A stretch of 6,459 nucleotides of DNA from Endomicrobium sp. (GCA_031264895.1 JAISDI010000186.1:1-6459), one strand, 5' to 3'. Positions 1 through 6,459 are shown, counted from the stretch's first letter. A program made the numbers and translations. The notes: generated by a model not told the origin, from the sequence alone.

Positions 1-21
1 CCCCTCCGTAGAGGGGAATTT
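1..21. repeat. Edge-truncated hairpin ending in GGGGAATTT
   Basis: CCCCTC (1-6) pairs perfectly with GAGGGG (11-16) around CGTA, followed by AATTTTA. The 13-21 end GGGGAATTT is the exact reverse complement of AAATTCCCC at 183-191, so this may be a second palindromic element of the same type whose left end lies outside the window. Read on the plus strand, it also resembles a weak terminator with a short U-rich tail for a gene to the left. Confidence 0.4.
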
Positions 22-68
22 TACTGCAACTGCATAAATACGAAATTGCGCTTTAATGAAATATTATA

Positions 69-145
69 TTGCCTGACTTCAACCTTTTAGCTCTCCCATA
101 TCTTTCTTTTTATGAGTGATTTTATGGCTGGTTGAAGGCAGGTAA
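69..145. repeat. Imperfect inverted repeat with 45-base spacer
   Basis: CCTGACTTCAACC (72-84) matches the reverse complement of GGTTGAAGGCAGG (130-142) at 12 of 13 positions. Including the flanks 69-71 and 143-145, 14 of 16 positions match, with one of the two differences a G-U pair if transcribed on the plus strand. The spacer (85-129) is T-rich and shows no other strong pairing. It could be a structured RNA, a palindromic mobile remnant, or chance. No coding sequence overlaps it. Confidence 0.35.
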
Positions 146-182
146 ATACAAATTCAGTTGGGGTGAATACGACGACAACTGT

Positions 183-233
183 AAATTCCCCGTCCGCTGC
201 GCGGACACCCCCTTTGAAAAAAAGGGGGGATTT
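183..233. repeat. REP-like palindromic element with AAATTCCCC / GGGGATTT ends
   Basis: The 51 bases begin AAATTCCCC (183-191) and end GGGGGGATTT (224-233), which pair apart from a one-base bulge. Inside are a perfect GTCCGC-TGC-GCGGAC hairpin (192-206) and a perfect 8-base stem CCCCCTTT (208-215) with AAAGGGGG (221-228) around GAAAA. The outer stem and the CCCCCTTT stem compete for the same G run, so two folds are possible. The same end sequence appears reversed at 13-21, which suggests a family of short dispersed palindromes, but only one full copy is in view. Confidence 0.5.
192..228 (-). terminator. Possible terminator downstream of the large gene
   Basis: Starting 22 bases past the TAA stop, the minus-strand transcript can form CCCCCTTT/AAAGGGGG (8 pairs) and then GTCCGC/GCGGAC (6 pairs). 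The strong GC stems in the right place suggest transcript termination or 3'-end protection. Neither stem is followed by a clear U tract (the second is followed by GGGGAAUUUAC), so it is not a textbook intrinsic terminator. Confidence 0.4.
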
Positions 234-250
234 CTGATTTGGGGTTAAGG

Positions 251-2914
251 TTATGCGGCTCTTAGGATAGCGGCTACGGCTTTGTTTGACATGGATATGC
301 CGAGTTTTGCGTTTTCCAACGCTCTGGACATTCTCAGTTCCTCATATATTTCGTTGTCCGATATGGAGACCGCGTTTTCTACGGCGGTGATCTTTTTCGC
401 GCCGGCGGACGCGGATCTAAGTTCCATAGAGTTAAGCTCTTCAGGGGATTTAAACGGATCTTCTTCTATTTCGTTTACCAAAGCGTTGACAAATTCTTTA
501 AGCTCGGCAGGCGTTTTTGACGTAAGGGCTGCGTCTCCTTTCAACGCCGCGTGGGCGTTTTCAATAAGCTGCTTGTCTATGTTGTAGCCGTTTATCGCGA
601 GATAAAATAGCAGCGTTTCCATAGATCTGCCTTTAGGCGTATTGAATGTGGCAAAGCTTACTTTCATATTCTCGTCTGTAAAGCCATACTTGTTCATATA
701 GATATGATCGACGGTATTTCTTGCGGAGGCTTCAAGGTATCCTTTGGCCGTCACATAGCTTGCGGCGTCGCCTTTGGCGGCTTGCAAGGCTATAAATTTA
801 TACAGCGCGCTTTCCGATTCGCCGTCTTTAGATTTAAGCGCGGCAAGCATTCCCGCAAAACCTTCCTCAATGTTTTCTTGCGTAAGAAGTTCTTGCGAAA
901 TGTCGCGCGACATGAAACCTAAATCTCTTAACGACTGCATAAGTTCGGCTTCTCTGCCCGTTTCGAACTTCAAGCCGGACTGCCTGCCTTGCCTTAACGA
1001 TTTATCGTATTCCAAAATCAATGCGCGCGTATTCAATTTTTGTTCGCGCCGTAGCGCGGTTTTTTCTTTAACTTTCGACGCGCTTAACGTGTTTGCAAGC
1101 CACAAGGCTACGATATCTACGCTGTCAAGCTCTTTGCCCGTAAGCAGTTCTTCCATTTCGAGCGATATTTTTGCGTCGGCGTAATGCTGCGTAATTTGGG
1201 TTACGGCATTGGCGACAGTATTATCGTTTAAGGTTTCGGTATCGGCATTTTTATCGAACTTTATATTTGCTATAACGCCATATTCCCTCGATAAAGCGGC
1301 AATCGTTTGGGCGGCTTCCGTTTGCGTTATGCTTTGCGCGGATACCGTAACATAATTTCGTATAAAAGTTCCGTACTTGGCTGACGCCGCCTGAACGGCT
1401 TTAACAATGTCTTTAAGCTCTTGCGAAGCAATATCGTCTACGGCGGAAAGTTCTATTTTTATTCCGTTTATACCGATCCCGTAAGTTTTCTTTAAGAAAT
1501 CGTTAAGCCTTCCCTCTCTGGACAAACTTGCAAGTTTGCCGTAATCGACGGTAAGAACTTTAGAAACTTCTTTGCCGTTTTCAAGCAGGCTTTTAAGTTT
1601 GGAGGATTCGTCTCCTTTGTTTTTGGGGTTGTCTATATTTTCTACGGCGTCGACAGGATCGCTAAGCCTTAGATCCATATTTTGCACGCCTCTTGAACGC
1701 TCGGCGTCTATATAAATTTTTGCCGACGCATTTCCGTTTACAAAAGGCCTGCCGTTTTCTTTGCCGTCGATAACCGTGCCGGTCTCGTACCCTTTGGCGT
1801 TTCTATGGTCTCTGTCTAACCTTCTGGCGACGGCGTCTTGCAAAAATTCCAATGCGTTAAACGACCCGTTTTGCGCGTCGTAATATTTGGCTTTTACTTC
1901 GGCTTCGCTTATTTCGTCCAGGTTGCGGGATATGTCTCTTATGCCTTCTACGGAAATTTCAGACAAAATTCCCTCCGTCTCCGGCATTTCGTCTGATATG
2001 ACGATGCCTACGCCGGTTATTCCCGTAATTCTTTGAATGGCGCGGTTTTCGCTTAAGTCTCTTGCGAAAGACCTGAAAGCGGCATCGTAAATCAAGTTGC
2101 GGATCTCGCTTGTATATTCAGCTCTTTGGGCGTCTATGTCCGCTTTTTCGGCAGTGCTGTTTGTTTCAACATATTTTTGAACCTTTTCTTCAATATATTC
2201 ACTCATTATCTCGTCGTCAACAATATCGGCGAAAACATCGTTGCGCCCGGCCCTTGCAAATAATTTGACTTTTACGTTTGCGGTTTTTTCGCCAAACTTC
2301 ACGCTTATGACCGTGTTAGGCCTTATTCTGCGCATTCTGCCCAAATCTTCAAAGCCTTTTCTTTCGATGTCTCTGCCTACGGCGGCAAAATTTACAAAAT
2401 TAGGCAAACCTTGTATGCCCGAAACGCCGTTGACAAGGTTGACCGTGCCAAGCATACTTTCCCTTGCTTGAGGCATAAAACTGCCCGCTATCAAATTTTC
2501 CAATTTCTTTCTTAAAGCTCTTGGGAGATTGGCGGCATTTTTCGCGCTTTTTGCTATAAAGCGCATGTTTACGGGAGGGTCTATTATGTTTTCAGGAGTT
2601 ACCGGATAGCCCATTTCGCCAAGTTTTTTTACAGTGCTGCCGGCTTTTTTTATGGCGCGTGACGGAATACTTTTCCAGCTAAGTTCCGACGGCTGTATGT
2701 TGTTTTCAAGCAAAACTTTTATAAAATCTCTAAAATCTTCATTGCTTACTCTTGCTTTCTTCTCGGCAAAGTATATGGTTTGGCCGTCGCCGTTACCGTC
2801 GATATAAACCATGTATTCTTTGGCAAGCTCTTCGGCGGAATTGGCTATGAGGGAAGAGGCTTGGAAACTTGCGGCATAAAATCCGTTCTTTGCTAACTCC
2901 GCTTTTATAGCGGC
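251..2914 (-). other. C-terminal soluble region (residues 1173-2059)
   Basis: A long stretch with no membrane segments. Visible parts: a DxNxDG loop at 1211-1216; a basic segment 1250-1310; alpha/beta sequence 1340-1410; charged helices 1405-1465; a beta-alpha segment 1468-1545; a run of alternating beta strands and helices 1623-1780; and helical bundles 1785-2059 ending in LRAA. The 1623-1780 pattern resembles part of a beta/alpha barrel or Rossmann-like sheet, without any recognised active-site signature. Glu and Lys are abundant throughout. No family was recognised. Confidence 0.6.
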
Positions 2915-5900
2915 AGTTTGCTCTTCCTGTTCGCTTGCAGCTTTGGGCTGCTCCTGCTCAGACGGAGTTGTTTCAACTTTCTCTTGTTCGACCTCAGCTG
3001 GCTGTTCTTGTTTCTGCGCGGCTGACGGATCTTGTTCCTGCACTGCTGGCTGTTGTTCTGCAGCAGTTTCCTTTACGGAGCCGAAAAGGTTTTTAACGCC
3101 CTGCATTATTAAGCCGAACAATGATTTGTTGCCACTGGTCAATCTCCCCATAAGCCATGGTATAGGCAATATAGCCATTCCAAGTATTCCGGATCCGCCG
3201 CCGCTCTTATTGCTGCCGAATCTTTTAGGCAGCAATTGCGTAAAGAAATATAAAGCTCCTATTCCTGCAACAACCCATGGCAGAAACGCCAAATTTGCTG
3301 CGGGAACGAGAAAAAATATAACAATAAGTTCTACCGTAACCTTAGTGAAAAACGCCGGTATGGCGGCATAATAAATCAAATCTACGATCTTTCTTGCCCA
3401 TTTGTGGTTAGATAAGTATTTTGCAAACGATCTGGCATTTAAATCATACGCTTTCAAATGGCTGTACTTGAAAGACTCTTTAACGTCTATTCCAAAAATA
3501 TGCTTTATGGCCGCAGCCCTTATTATTTGTTTCGCATCATTATCATTTTCTACAGTAAGAGGGAAATCAAGGAATGCAGTTTTAAAAGGTATTCCGAAAC
3601 CGTTACCGTCGCTTTTTATCTGCGCAATAATTTTTTCGAGCATAAGCATATACATTTGCTCTTCAGGATTTTTATCTTCTATATCCGCAAATAATTGTAC
3701 AAGACCGTCAGCGTTGTTCGGAGCCCAAAGAAACTCTAAAATATTATGTCCTTCCGTATCTTTAAGATACTTGCCATTTATGCCTTTAAGCGGATTGCCG
3801 GCTGCATCCCTAAATACGATCGGATTTCCGTATTTGTCCTTTGAAGTTAATATCCTGTTTAAAACTCTATTAGGAAGAACAGGAGCGCCTTCTACAAAGC
3901 CGTCTTTTATAAGTCCGTTTAACACAGCGGCGATTTCTTCCATAAGCGTATCGTTTCTAAACTTTGCGTTTACGGCCTTGGCGACTTTGTCTTCCGTAAT
4001 GCCGGCTTTTTCTAATTTTTCTCTCAGTATTTCTGTTTTGTCAGTATTGTCCCGCAATATAGACAAAACTATCGGAAGCGATATGTCGCTGTATTCTATA
4101 ATGTTTTCGCGCTCATAATAATCCTTTTTCAGGCCTTCGAATCCCTTTAACACGGCATTAGGATCTCTTAAAAGAGCGTGAACGTCCACCATAAACTGCC
4201 GCAAAGCCATAAAACCGCCTTTAAATATGCTGCCTATAGCCGGTATCAATAATTTATTTATTGAATCAGACCGTTGTATAACATCACGGGCGGCAATATT
4301 ATCTTTTTTTGTTCCTAAAAGCCATCTAAAATATTTTGCCTGCCAGCTGTTATCGTCTTTTGCAAATCCGATACGACTGAACTTTCTTGCAAAAGCGGAA
4401 TAAACGTTTAAACCGTTAGTATAAGCCGCCGACGCAAAAATATAAACAACTGCAACAAGCAAAGCTCTGCCTAAAACGGCAAGAGCTATCCAAAGACCCA
4501 GCGTCCAAGTAACGGGGTTTGATAAAAACAACATTAAAATAAGCCCCGCATACAACCCTGCAAACATATAGCCGATGATGCCAAACCTCGCGCCAATATG
4601 GCCTACGTATTGGAATCTGCCCCTTACGGACATGTCGGCAAGTTTCATTTCTTTATATGTGTTTAAAAATTTAAATATTTCGTTTGCGGCATTGATGCCG
4701 AAGATCAGTATTATAGGCTGTATGGCCACCCAAAAAGCAAAATATATAGCCAAGTTCTTCAAAACTTTTCCCGAAGACCTAAATAAATCGCCCTGCTCTC
4801 TTGCCTCATGGTTAAACCTTGTTAAATTTATAGCCATCATTAAAATTGTGCTTATCATAACTGTTATTATAAAAGGCATTAAGAACGCATAGCTTGAAAA
4901 AATGACCGCTATGGGCAAAAATAGAATAAAGCCTACGCTGAAGAGATTGTTTATGTAATGAAGAGCCATCATAATATTGGCAAGTTTCCAATCAAAGCCG
5001 GCCGCGCGGTAAGTGTCACTTATGCCTTTTCCTTTTTCATATATTTTAGAGAACATATCCGTAAGCATTCTTGAAACATTGCTTGAGTATCTGCCTTCGG
5101 TCGTTACAAGGCCTGACGTAGTCATTCTTACCCACTCTATTACAAAATAAAACAAGCTTGTGGAATGCACTTGGCCTTTCATTTTTTGCCTGCCCATAGA
5201 CTGCAAGTATCTGTTTACGTAATAAGCGACGGAATCTTCACCCGGATTTGTCCATGTTATCAAGCCTTCGCCCCTTGCGCTTGTTATTCCTTTGCCGTAA
5301 TATGTTCCGGCCGAATCATAAGCTACAAGAACGTAAGTCGTCCAGTCCGTAACCGCTCCGCCGTAGGCTTCGCCTATGGGAAACAGCGCGCTGCCGTCGT
5401 CTCTTAAAACATTGCTTCCTTGCGCTTCCATAGGCAAGTTGATATAAAGCAAACCTTTGTCCCTTCCGTTTTGGAACTCCATCATAGCGTTTAAGAAAAA
5501 CGCATTATGCCCTATAGCCGTGGCGTTTAAAGCGTCTCTTTCGTTTAAAATGCCGCTGAACTTATATAGATTCATTCCGAGCTGTCCGTTTTTATTGCCT
5601 ACCGGCCCTGTCTGGTCTTTTTTTGTATCGTGAAGAGTCATTTGAATTCCGTTTTCATCTGTGGAAATTACTAAATTGACTATCTGTTCCACAGGCTGAA
5701 AATTATATTTGTATTGCTGCATAAGATGCAGATTATGTTTTTTGAATTCAACAAAAGCTCTTGCGGTATTTAAATATCCGGAGCTGCTTGTAATTGTAAA
5801 AGTTTCATCTTTTGTTCCGTCTTCTTTAGTGGTAGTAGTAATATTAAAATCAAGATCCGGACAATATTTGTTCCATTGTTCAAGCAGTTTTTCAGCATTC

Positions 5901-6430
5901 TTGTCGCCTGCTTTAGCCTTTTCTCTTAAATCGTCGACAAATTTCATTATAGGCTTAAATTCATAGTAATGCTTATTGCCTCCGGGCTGCACAAATTCAA
6001 CTAAATTTCCCCAAACTTCAGGATCCGTAAAGAAAAGAGGATGTTTTTCGTCAACTTTATCTTTATATATCGTAAGATATTTTTCCAGCCATTTTTTTTC
6101 GGATTCCTCATCAAGAAGAGGAAATCTCCGCTTGTCTTCAACAAATTTATAGTCTTTGTCTGAAATAGCCCTTTGGGCAAGTATAAGAGAACCGAATTTG
6201 GCGTTGATCTGCGCTACAATTCTCCCATAAGCTTTGTCTCCCAAGTCAAAAGCCAATTTTTTATGCATTTCAACATGGTTATCCTGCATACTTTTATGTG
6301 TTTTTTTCTGGGAACCCAAAACCGAATCTGCAAATCTTTCCACTTCTTCTATTATTTTTGAGTATATAACGGCGGCATCGTCGTTTAACTGCGCAAACTC
6401 GGCAATGTCCAATTCAGTAGTGGGCGACAT
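251..6430 (-). CDS. Giant multi-domain membrane protein of unknown function (2,059 aa in window)
   Basis: One uninterrupted frame ending in TAA. No N-terminal signal peptide is visible. Order of regions by residue: soluble mixed alpha/beta 1-490; about five hydrophobic helices 493-668; soluble, charged 669-1016; hydrophobic hairpin 1017-1067; Gly/Pro-rich 1072-1115; Gln/Glu/Pro/Ala linker 1121-1172; soluble, largely helical or alpha/beta 1173-2059. Overlapping frames lack such coherent protein character, so this is the real gene. I do not recognise the family. A membrane-linked glycosyltransferase-like role is a weak inference from residues 344-440. ATG 6430 is taken as start because GGAG lies four bases before it, but the frame is open to the window edge (preceding codons read NKLIDKWRN), so the true start may be further upstream. 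M48 and M55 are less likely starts because coding character already begins before them. GC content rises from the N-terminal to the C-terminal end. No neighbouring gene is visible to define an operon. Confidence 0.93.
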   Translation of the reverse strand: MSPTTELDIAEFAQLNDDAAVIYSKIIEEVERFADSVLGSQKKTHKSMQDNHVEMHKKLAFDLGDKAYGRIVAQINAKFGSLILAQRAISDKDYKFVEDKRRFPLLDEESEKKWLEKYLTIYKDKVDEKHPLFFTDPEVWGNLVEFVQPGGNKHYYEFKPIMKFVDDLREKAKAGDKNAEKLLEQWNKYCPDLDFNITTTTKEDGTKDETFTITSSSGYLNTARAFVEFKKHNLHLMQQYKYNFQPVEQIVNLVISTDENGIQMTLHDTKKDQTGPVGNKNGQLGMNLYKFSGILNERDALNATAIGHNAFFLNAMMEFQNGRDKGLLYINLPMEAQGSNVLRDDGSALFPIGEAYGGAVTDWTTYVLVAYDSAGTYYGKGITSARGEGLITWTNPGEDSVAYYVNRYLQSMGRQKMKGQVHSTSLFYFVIEWVRMTTSGLVTTEGRYSSNVSRMLTDMFSKIYEKGKGISDTYRAAGFDWKLANIMMALHYINNLFSVGFILFLPIAVIFSSYAFLMPFIITVMISTILMMAINLTRFNHEAREQGDLFRSSGKVLKNLAIYFAFWVAIQPIILIFGINAANEIFKFLNTYKEMKLADMSVRGRFQYVGHIGARFGIIGYMFAGLYAGLILMLFLSNPVTWTLGLWIALAVLGRALLVAVVYIFASAAYTNGLNVYSAFARKFSRIGFAKDDNSWQAKYFRWLLGTKKDNIAARDVIQRSDSINKLLIPAIGSIFKGGFMALRQFMVDVHALLRDPNAVLKGFEGLKKDYYERENIIEYSDISLPIVLSILRDNTDKTEILREKLEKAGITEDKVAKAVNAKFRNDTLMEEIAAVLNGLIKDGFVEGAPVLPNRVLNRILTSKDKYGNPIVFRDAAGNPLKGINGKYLKDTEGHNILEFLWAPNNADGLVQLFADIEDKNPEEQMYMLMLEKIIAQIKSDGNGFGIPFKTAFLDFPLTVENDNDAKQIIRAAAIKHIFGIDVKESFKYSHLKAYDLNARSFAKYLSNHKWARKIVDLIYYAAIPAFFTKVTVELIVIFFLVPAANLAFLPWVVAGIGALYFFTQLLPKRFGSNKSGGGSGILGMAILPIPWLMGRLTSGNKSLFGLIMQGVKNLFGSVKETAAEQQPAVQEQDPSAAQKQEQPAEVEQEKVETTPSEQEQPKAASEQEEQTAAIKAELAKNGFYAASFQASSLIANSAEELAKEYMVYIDGNGDGQTIYFAEKKARVSNEDFRDFIKVLLENNIQPSELSWKSIPSRAIKKAGSTVKKLGEMGYPVTPENIIDPPVNMRFIAKSAKNAANLPRALRKKLENLIAGSFMPQARESMLGTVNLVNGVSGIQGLPNFVNFAAVGRDIERKGFEDLGRMRRIRPNTVISVKFGEKTANVKVKLFARAGRNDVFADIVDDEIMSEYIEEKVQKYVETNSTAEKADIDAQRAEYTSEIRNLIYDAAFRSFARDLSENRAIQRITGITGVGIVISDEMPETEGILSEISVEGIRDISRNLDEISEAEVKAKYYDAQNGSFNALEFLQDAVARRLDRDHRNAKGYETGTVIDGKENGRPFVNGNASAKIYIDAERSRGVQNMDLRLSDPVDAVENIDNPKNKGDESSKLKSLLENGKEVSKVLTVDYGKLASLSREGRLNDFLKKTYGIGINGIKIELSAVDDIASQELKDIVKAVQAASAKYGTFIRNYVTVSAQSITQTEAAQTIAALSREYGVIANIKFDKNADTETLNDNTVANAVTQITQHYADAKISLEMEELLTGKELDSVDIVALWLANTLSASKVKEKTALRREQKLNTRALILEYDKSLRQGRQSGLKFETGREAELMQSLRDLGFMSRDISQELLTQENIEEGFAGMLAALKSKDGESESALYKFIALQAAKGDAASYVTAKGYLEASARNTVDHIYMNKYGFTDENMKVSFATFNTPKGRSMETLLFYLAINGYNIDKQLIENAHAALKGDAALTSKTPAELKEFVNALVNEIEEDPFKSPEELNSMELRSASAGAKKITAVENAVSISDNEIYEELRMSRALENAKLGISMSNKAVAAILRAA
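2765..2800 (-). other. Calcium-binding-like DxNxDG loop (residues 1211-1222)
   Basis: D1211, N1213, D1215, G1216 and Q1217 follow the first half of an EF-hand or dockerin-type loop. The usual acidic residue at position 12 is Ala1222, with Glu1223 one place late. It occurs once and may be only a tight turn, so calcium binding is possible but unproven. Confidence 0.3.
2915..3070 (-). other. Low-complexity Gln/Glu/Pro/Ala linker (residues 1121-1172)
   Basis: About 50 residues made almost wholly of Q, E, P, A, S, K and T, with recurring short QEQ, EQ and QP units (for example QEQDPSAAQKQEQPAEVEQ at 1131-1149). Such composition is typical of a flexible, disordered tether. It separates the membrane-embedded part from the long soluble C-terminal region. 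The repeats are imperfect at both protein and DNA level, so this is low complexity and not a regular tandem array. Confidence 0.85.
3230..3382 (-). other. Membrane block 2: hydrophobic hairpin (residues 1017-1067)
   Basis: Two adjacent hydrophobic stretches, about 1029-1049 and 1050-1067, are separated by a Pro-Trp turn (1051-1052). They are preceded by a basic cluster at 1010-1015 and followed by basic KRFGSNKS at 1069-1076, so both ends probably lie on the same, cytoplasmic face. A shorter weak hydrophobic stretch (GILGMAILPIPWLMG, 1081-1095) follows within Gly-rich sequence and may dip into the membrane. Confidence 0.7.
3383..4426 (-). other. Soluble region between the two membrane blocks (residues 669-1016)
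   Basis: It begins with a basic, aromatic stretch (residues 680-710, containing RKFSR and FRWLLG), followed by helical segments (720-845) and a beta-rich Gly/Asn/Asp segment (865-898) with three DxxG repeats. Residues 900-985 are acidic and helical. The region ends in a basic run (1008-1014) just before the second membrane hairpin. No catalytic motif or family was recognised. Its side of the membrane depends on whether block 1 has an odd or even number of crossings. Confidence 0.55.
4427..4954 (-). other. Membrane block 1: about five transmembrane helices (residues 493-668)
   Basis: Hydrophobic stretches fall at about residues 495-515, 517-537, 558-579, 615-636 and 641-668. The last is 28 residues long with Arg655 inside it, so it may be a long helix, two short ones or a re-entrant segment. 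The loop at 538-558 is rich in Arg/Lys/His, which by the positive-inside rule places it in the cytoplasm, consistent with a cytoplasmic N-terminal region. The 580-614 loop is also basic and amphipathic and may lie along the membrane surface. Final topology after the fifth helix is therefore unsettled. Confidence 0.8.
4961..6430 (-). other. N-terminal soluble region (residues 1-490)
   Basis: This is a charged, aromatic-rich, mixed alpha/beta region preceding the first membrane block. Residues 1-130 are mostly helical and rich in Lys/Glu. Residues 190-275 contain alternating beta-like stretches with a Thr/Ser-rich segment (197-217). Residues 280-440 are the most Gly- and aromatic-rich part and look like an enzyme core, with GNKNGQLGMNLY at 278-289, LRDDGS at 342-347 and WTNPGEDS at 393-400. 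With no signal peptide, it most likely lies on the cytoplasmic side. No family was recognised by eye. Confidence 0.6.
5111..5401 (-). other. Weak, degenerate family 2 glycosyltransferase-like segment (residues 344-440)
   Basis: Processive membrane glycosyltransferases of family GT2 (cellulose and hyaluronan synthase type) carry an acidic D/DxD site, a TED motif, then a Q/RxxRW motif roughly 35-40 residues later, then membrane helices. Here the order is DD at 344-345, GED at 397-399, and EWVRM at 432-436 about 36 residues after the GED, with the first membrane helix beginning near 493. The critical Gln and Trp of QxxRW and the Thr of TED are absent. This is therefore either chance or a diverged, possibly inactive relative. 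The order and spacing are seen in the sequence; the family link is inference. Confidence 0.22.
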
Positions 6431-6434
6431 GTTT

Positions 6435-6438
6435 CTCC
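6435..6438 (-). promoter_or_regulatory. Possible Shine-Dalgarno GGAG before ATG 6430
   Basis: On the minus strand GGAG is followed by AAAC and then ATG, a four-base gap that is slightly short but usable. It supports initiation at 6430. It does not prove it, because the nine complete codons upstream in the same frame contain no stop and the GGAG could simply be the Trp-Arg codons of a longer protein. Confidence 0.45.
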
Positions 6439-6459
6439 ATTTGTCTATCAGTTTGTTTA

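Noticed and set aside
46..70. TTGCGC and TATATT as a plus-strand promoter
   Set aside because: The spacing is 13 bases, too short for a sigma-70 type promoter, and no plus-strand gene follows.
282..587. Plus-strand open frame of about 100 codons
   Set aside because: It lies wholly inside the large gene on the opposite strand, is Ser/Ala/Phe-rich as expected of an antisense shadow, and has no convincing ribosome-binding site.
2915..3070. Gln/Glu stretch as a tandem repeat or CRISPR-like array
   Set aside because: Units are irregular and only two to four codons long, with no conserved repeat-spacer structure. It is ordinary low-complexity coding sequence.
2943..3371. Cys/Ser-rich plus-strand frame
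   Set aside because: The Cys/Ser richness is the antisense reading of the Gln/Glu/Ala linker and does not indicate a metal-binding or secreted peptide.
3402..4118. Plus-strand open frame of 238 codons, hydrophobic in places
   Set aside because: It is antisense to the well-supported minus-strand protein. Its Ser/Ile/Leu/Phe/Pro richness is what reversed Lys/Glu/Asn codons produce, so it is not evidence of a membrane protein.
6414..6440. Eight-codon minus-strand mini-ORF (ATG at 6440) overlapping the start of the large gene
   Set aside because: It arises from the ATGGAG string and ends at once. Nothing beyond the overlap suggests a leader peptide.

Overview
The window is almost entirely one very long minus-strand gene. 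It reads from a start (or internal Met) at 6430 down to a TAA stop at 251-253, giving 2,059 residues in this window. It uses the standard code without interruption. The protein is predicted to be a multi-domain membrane protein: a ~490-residue soluble N-terminal region, about five membrane helices (residues ~493-668), a ~350-residue soluble region, a second membrane hairpin (~1017-1067), a Gly/Pro then Gln/Glu-rich linker (~1072-1172), and a ~890-residue soluble C-terminal region. I do not recognise a named family. The best functional hint is weak: acidic residues, a GED triplet and an E-x-x-R-M-x-x-x-G segment just before the membrane block loosely resemble the order of motifs in processive family 2 glycosyltransferases, but the canonical residues are missing.

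The frame stays open upstream of the first ATG to the window edge (29 bases). The 2,059-residue protein may therefore be complete, starting at 6430 behind a GGAG ribosome-binding site, or may be the C-terminal part of something longer.

The 250 bases downstream of the stop (1-250) hold no gene I can support. They contain G/C-rich hairpins ending in GGGGAATTT / AAATTCCCC, probably a small palindromic repeat that may also end transcription of the big gene, and a separate long-looped inverted repeat at 69-145.

The organism is a bacterium of moderate to low GC. Giant membrane proteins of unknown function, together with this composition, bring to mind Elusimicrobiota, Omnitrophota and related uncultivated lineages. 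That is an impression, not an assignment. There are no tRNA or rRNA genes, CRISPR arrays, transposases or identifiable neighbouring genes, so context gives no help with function.
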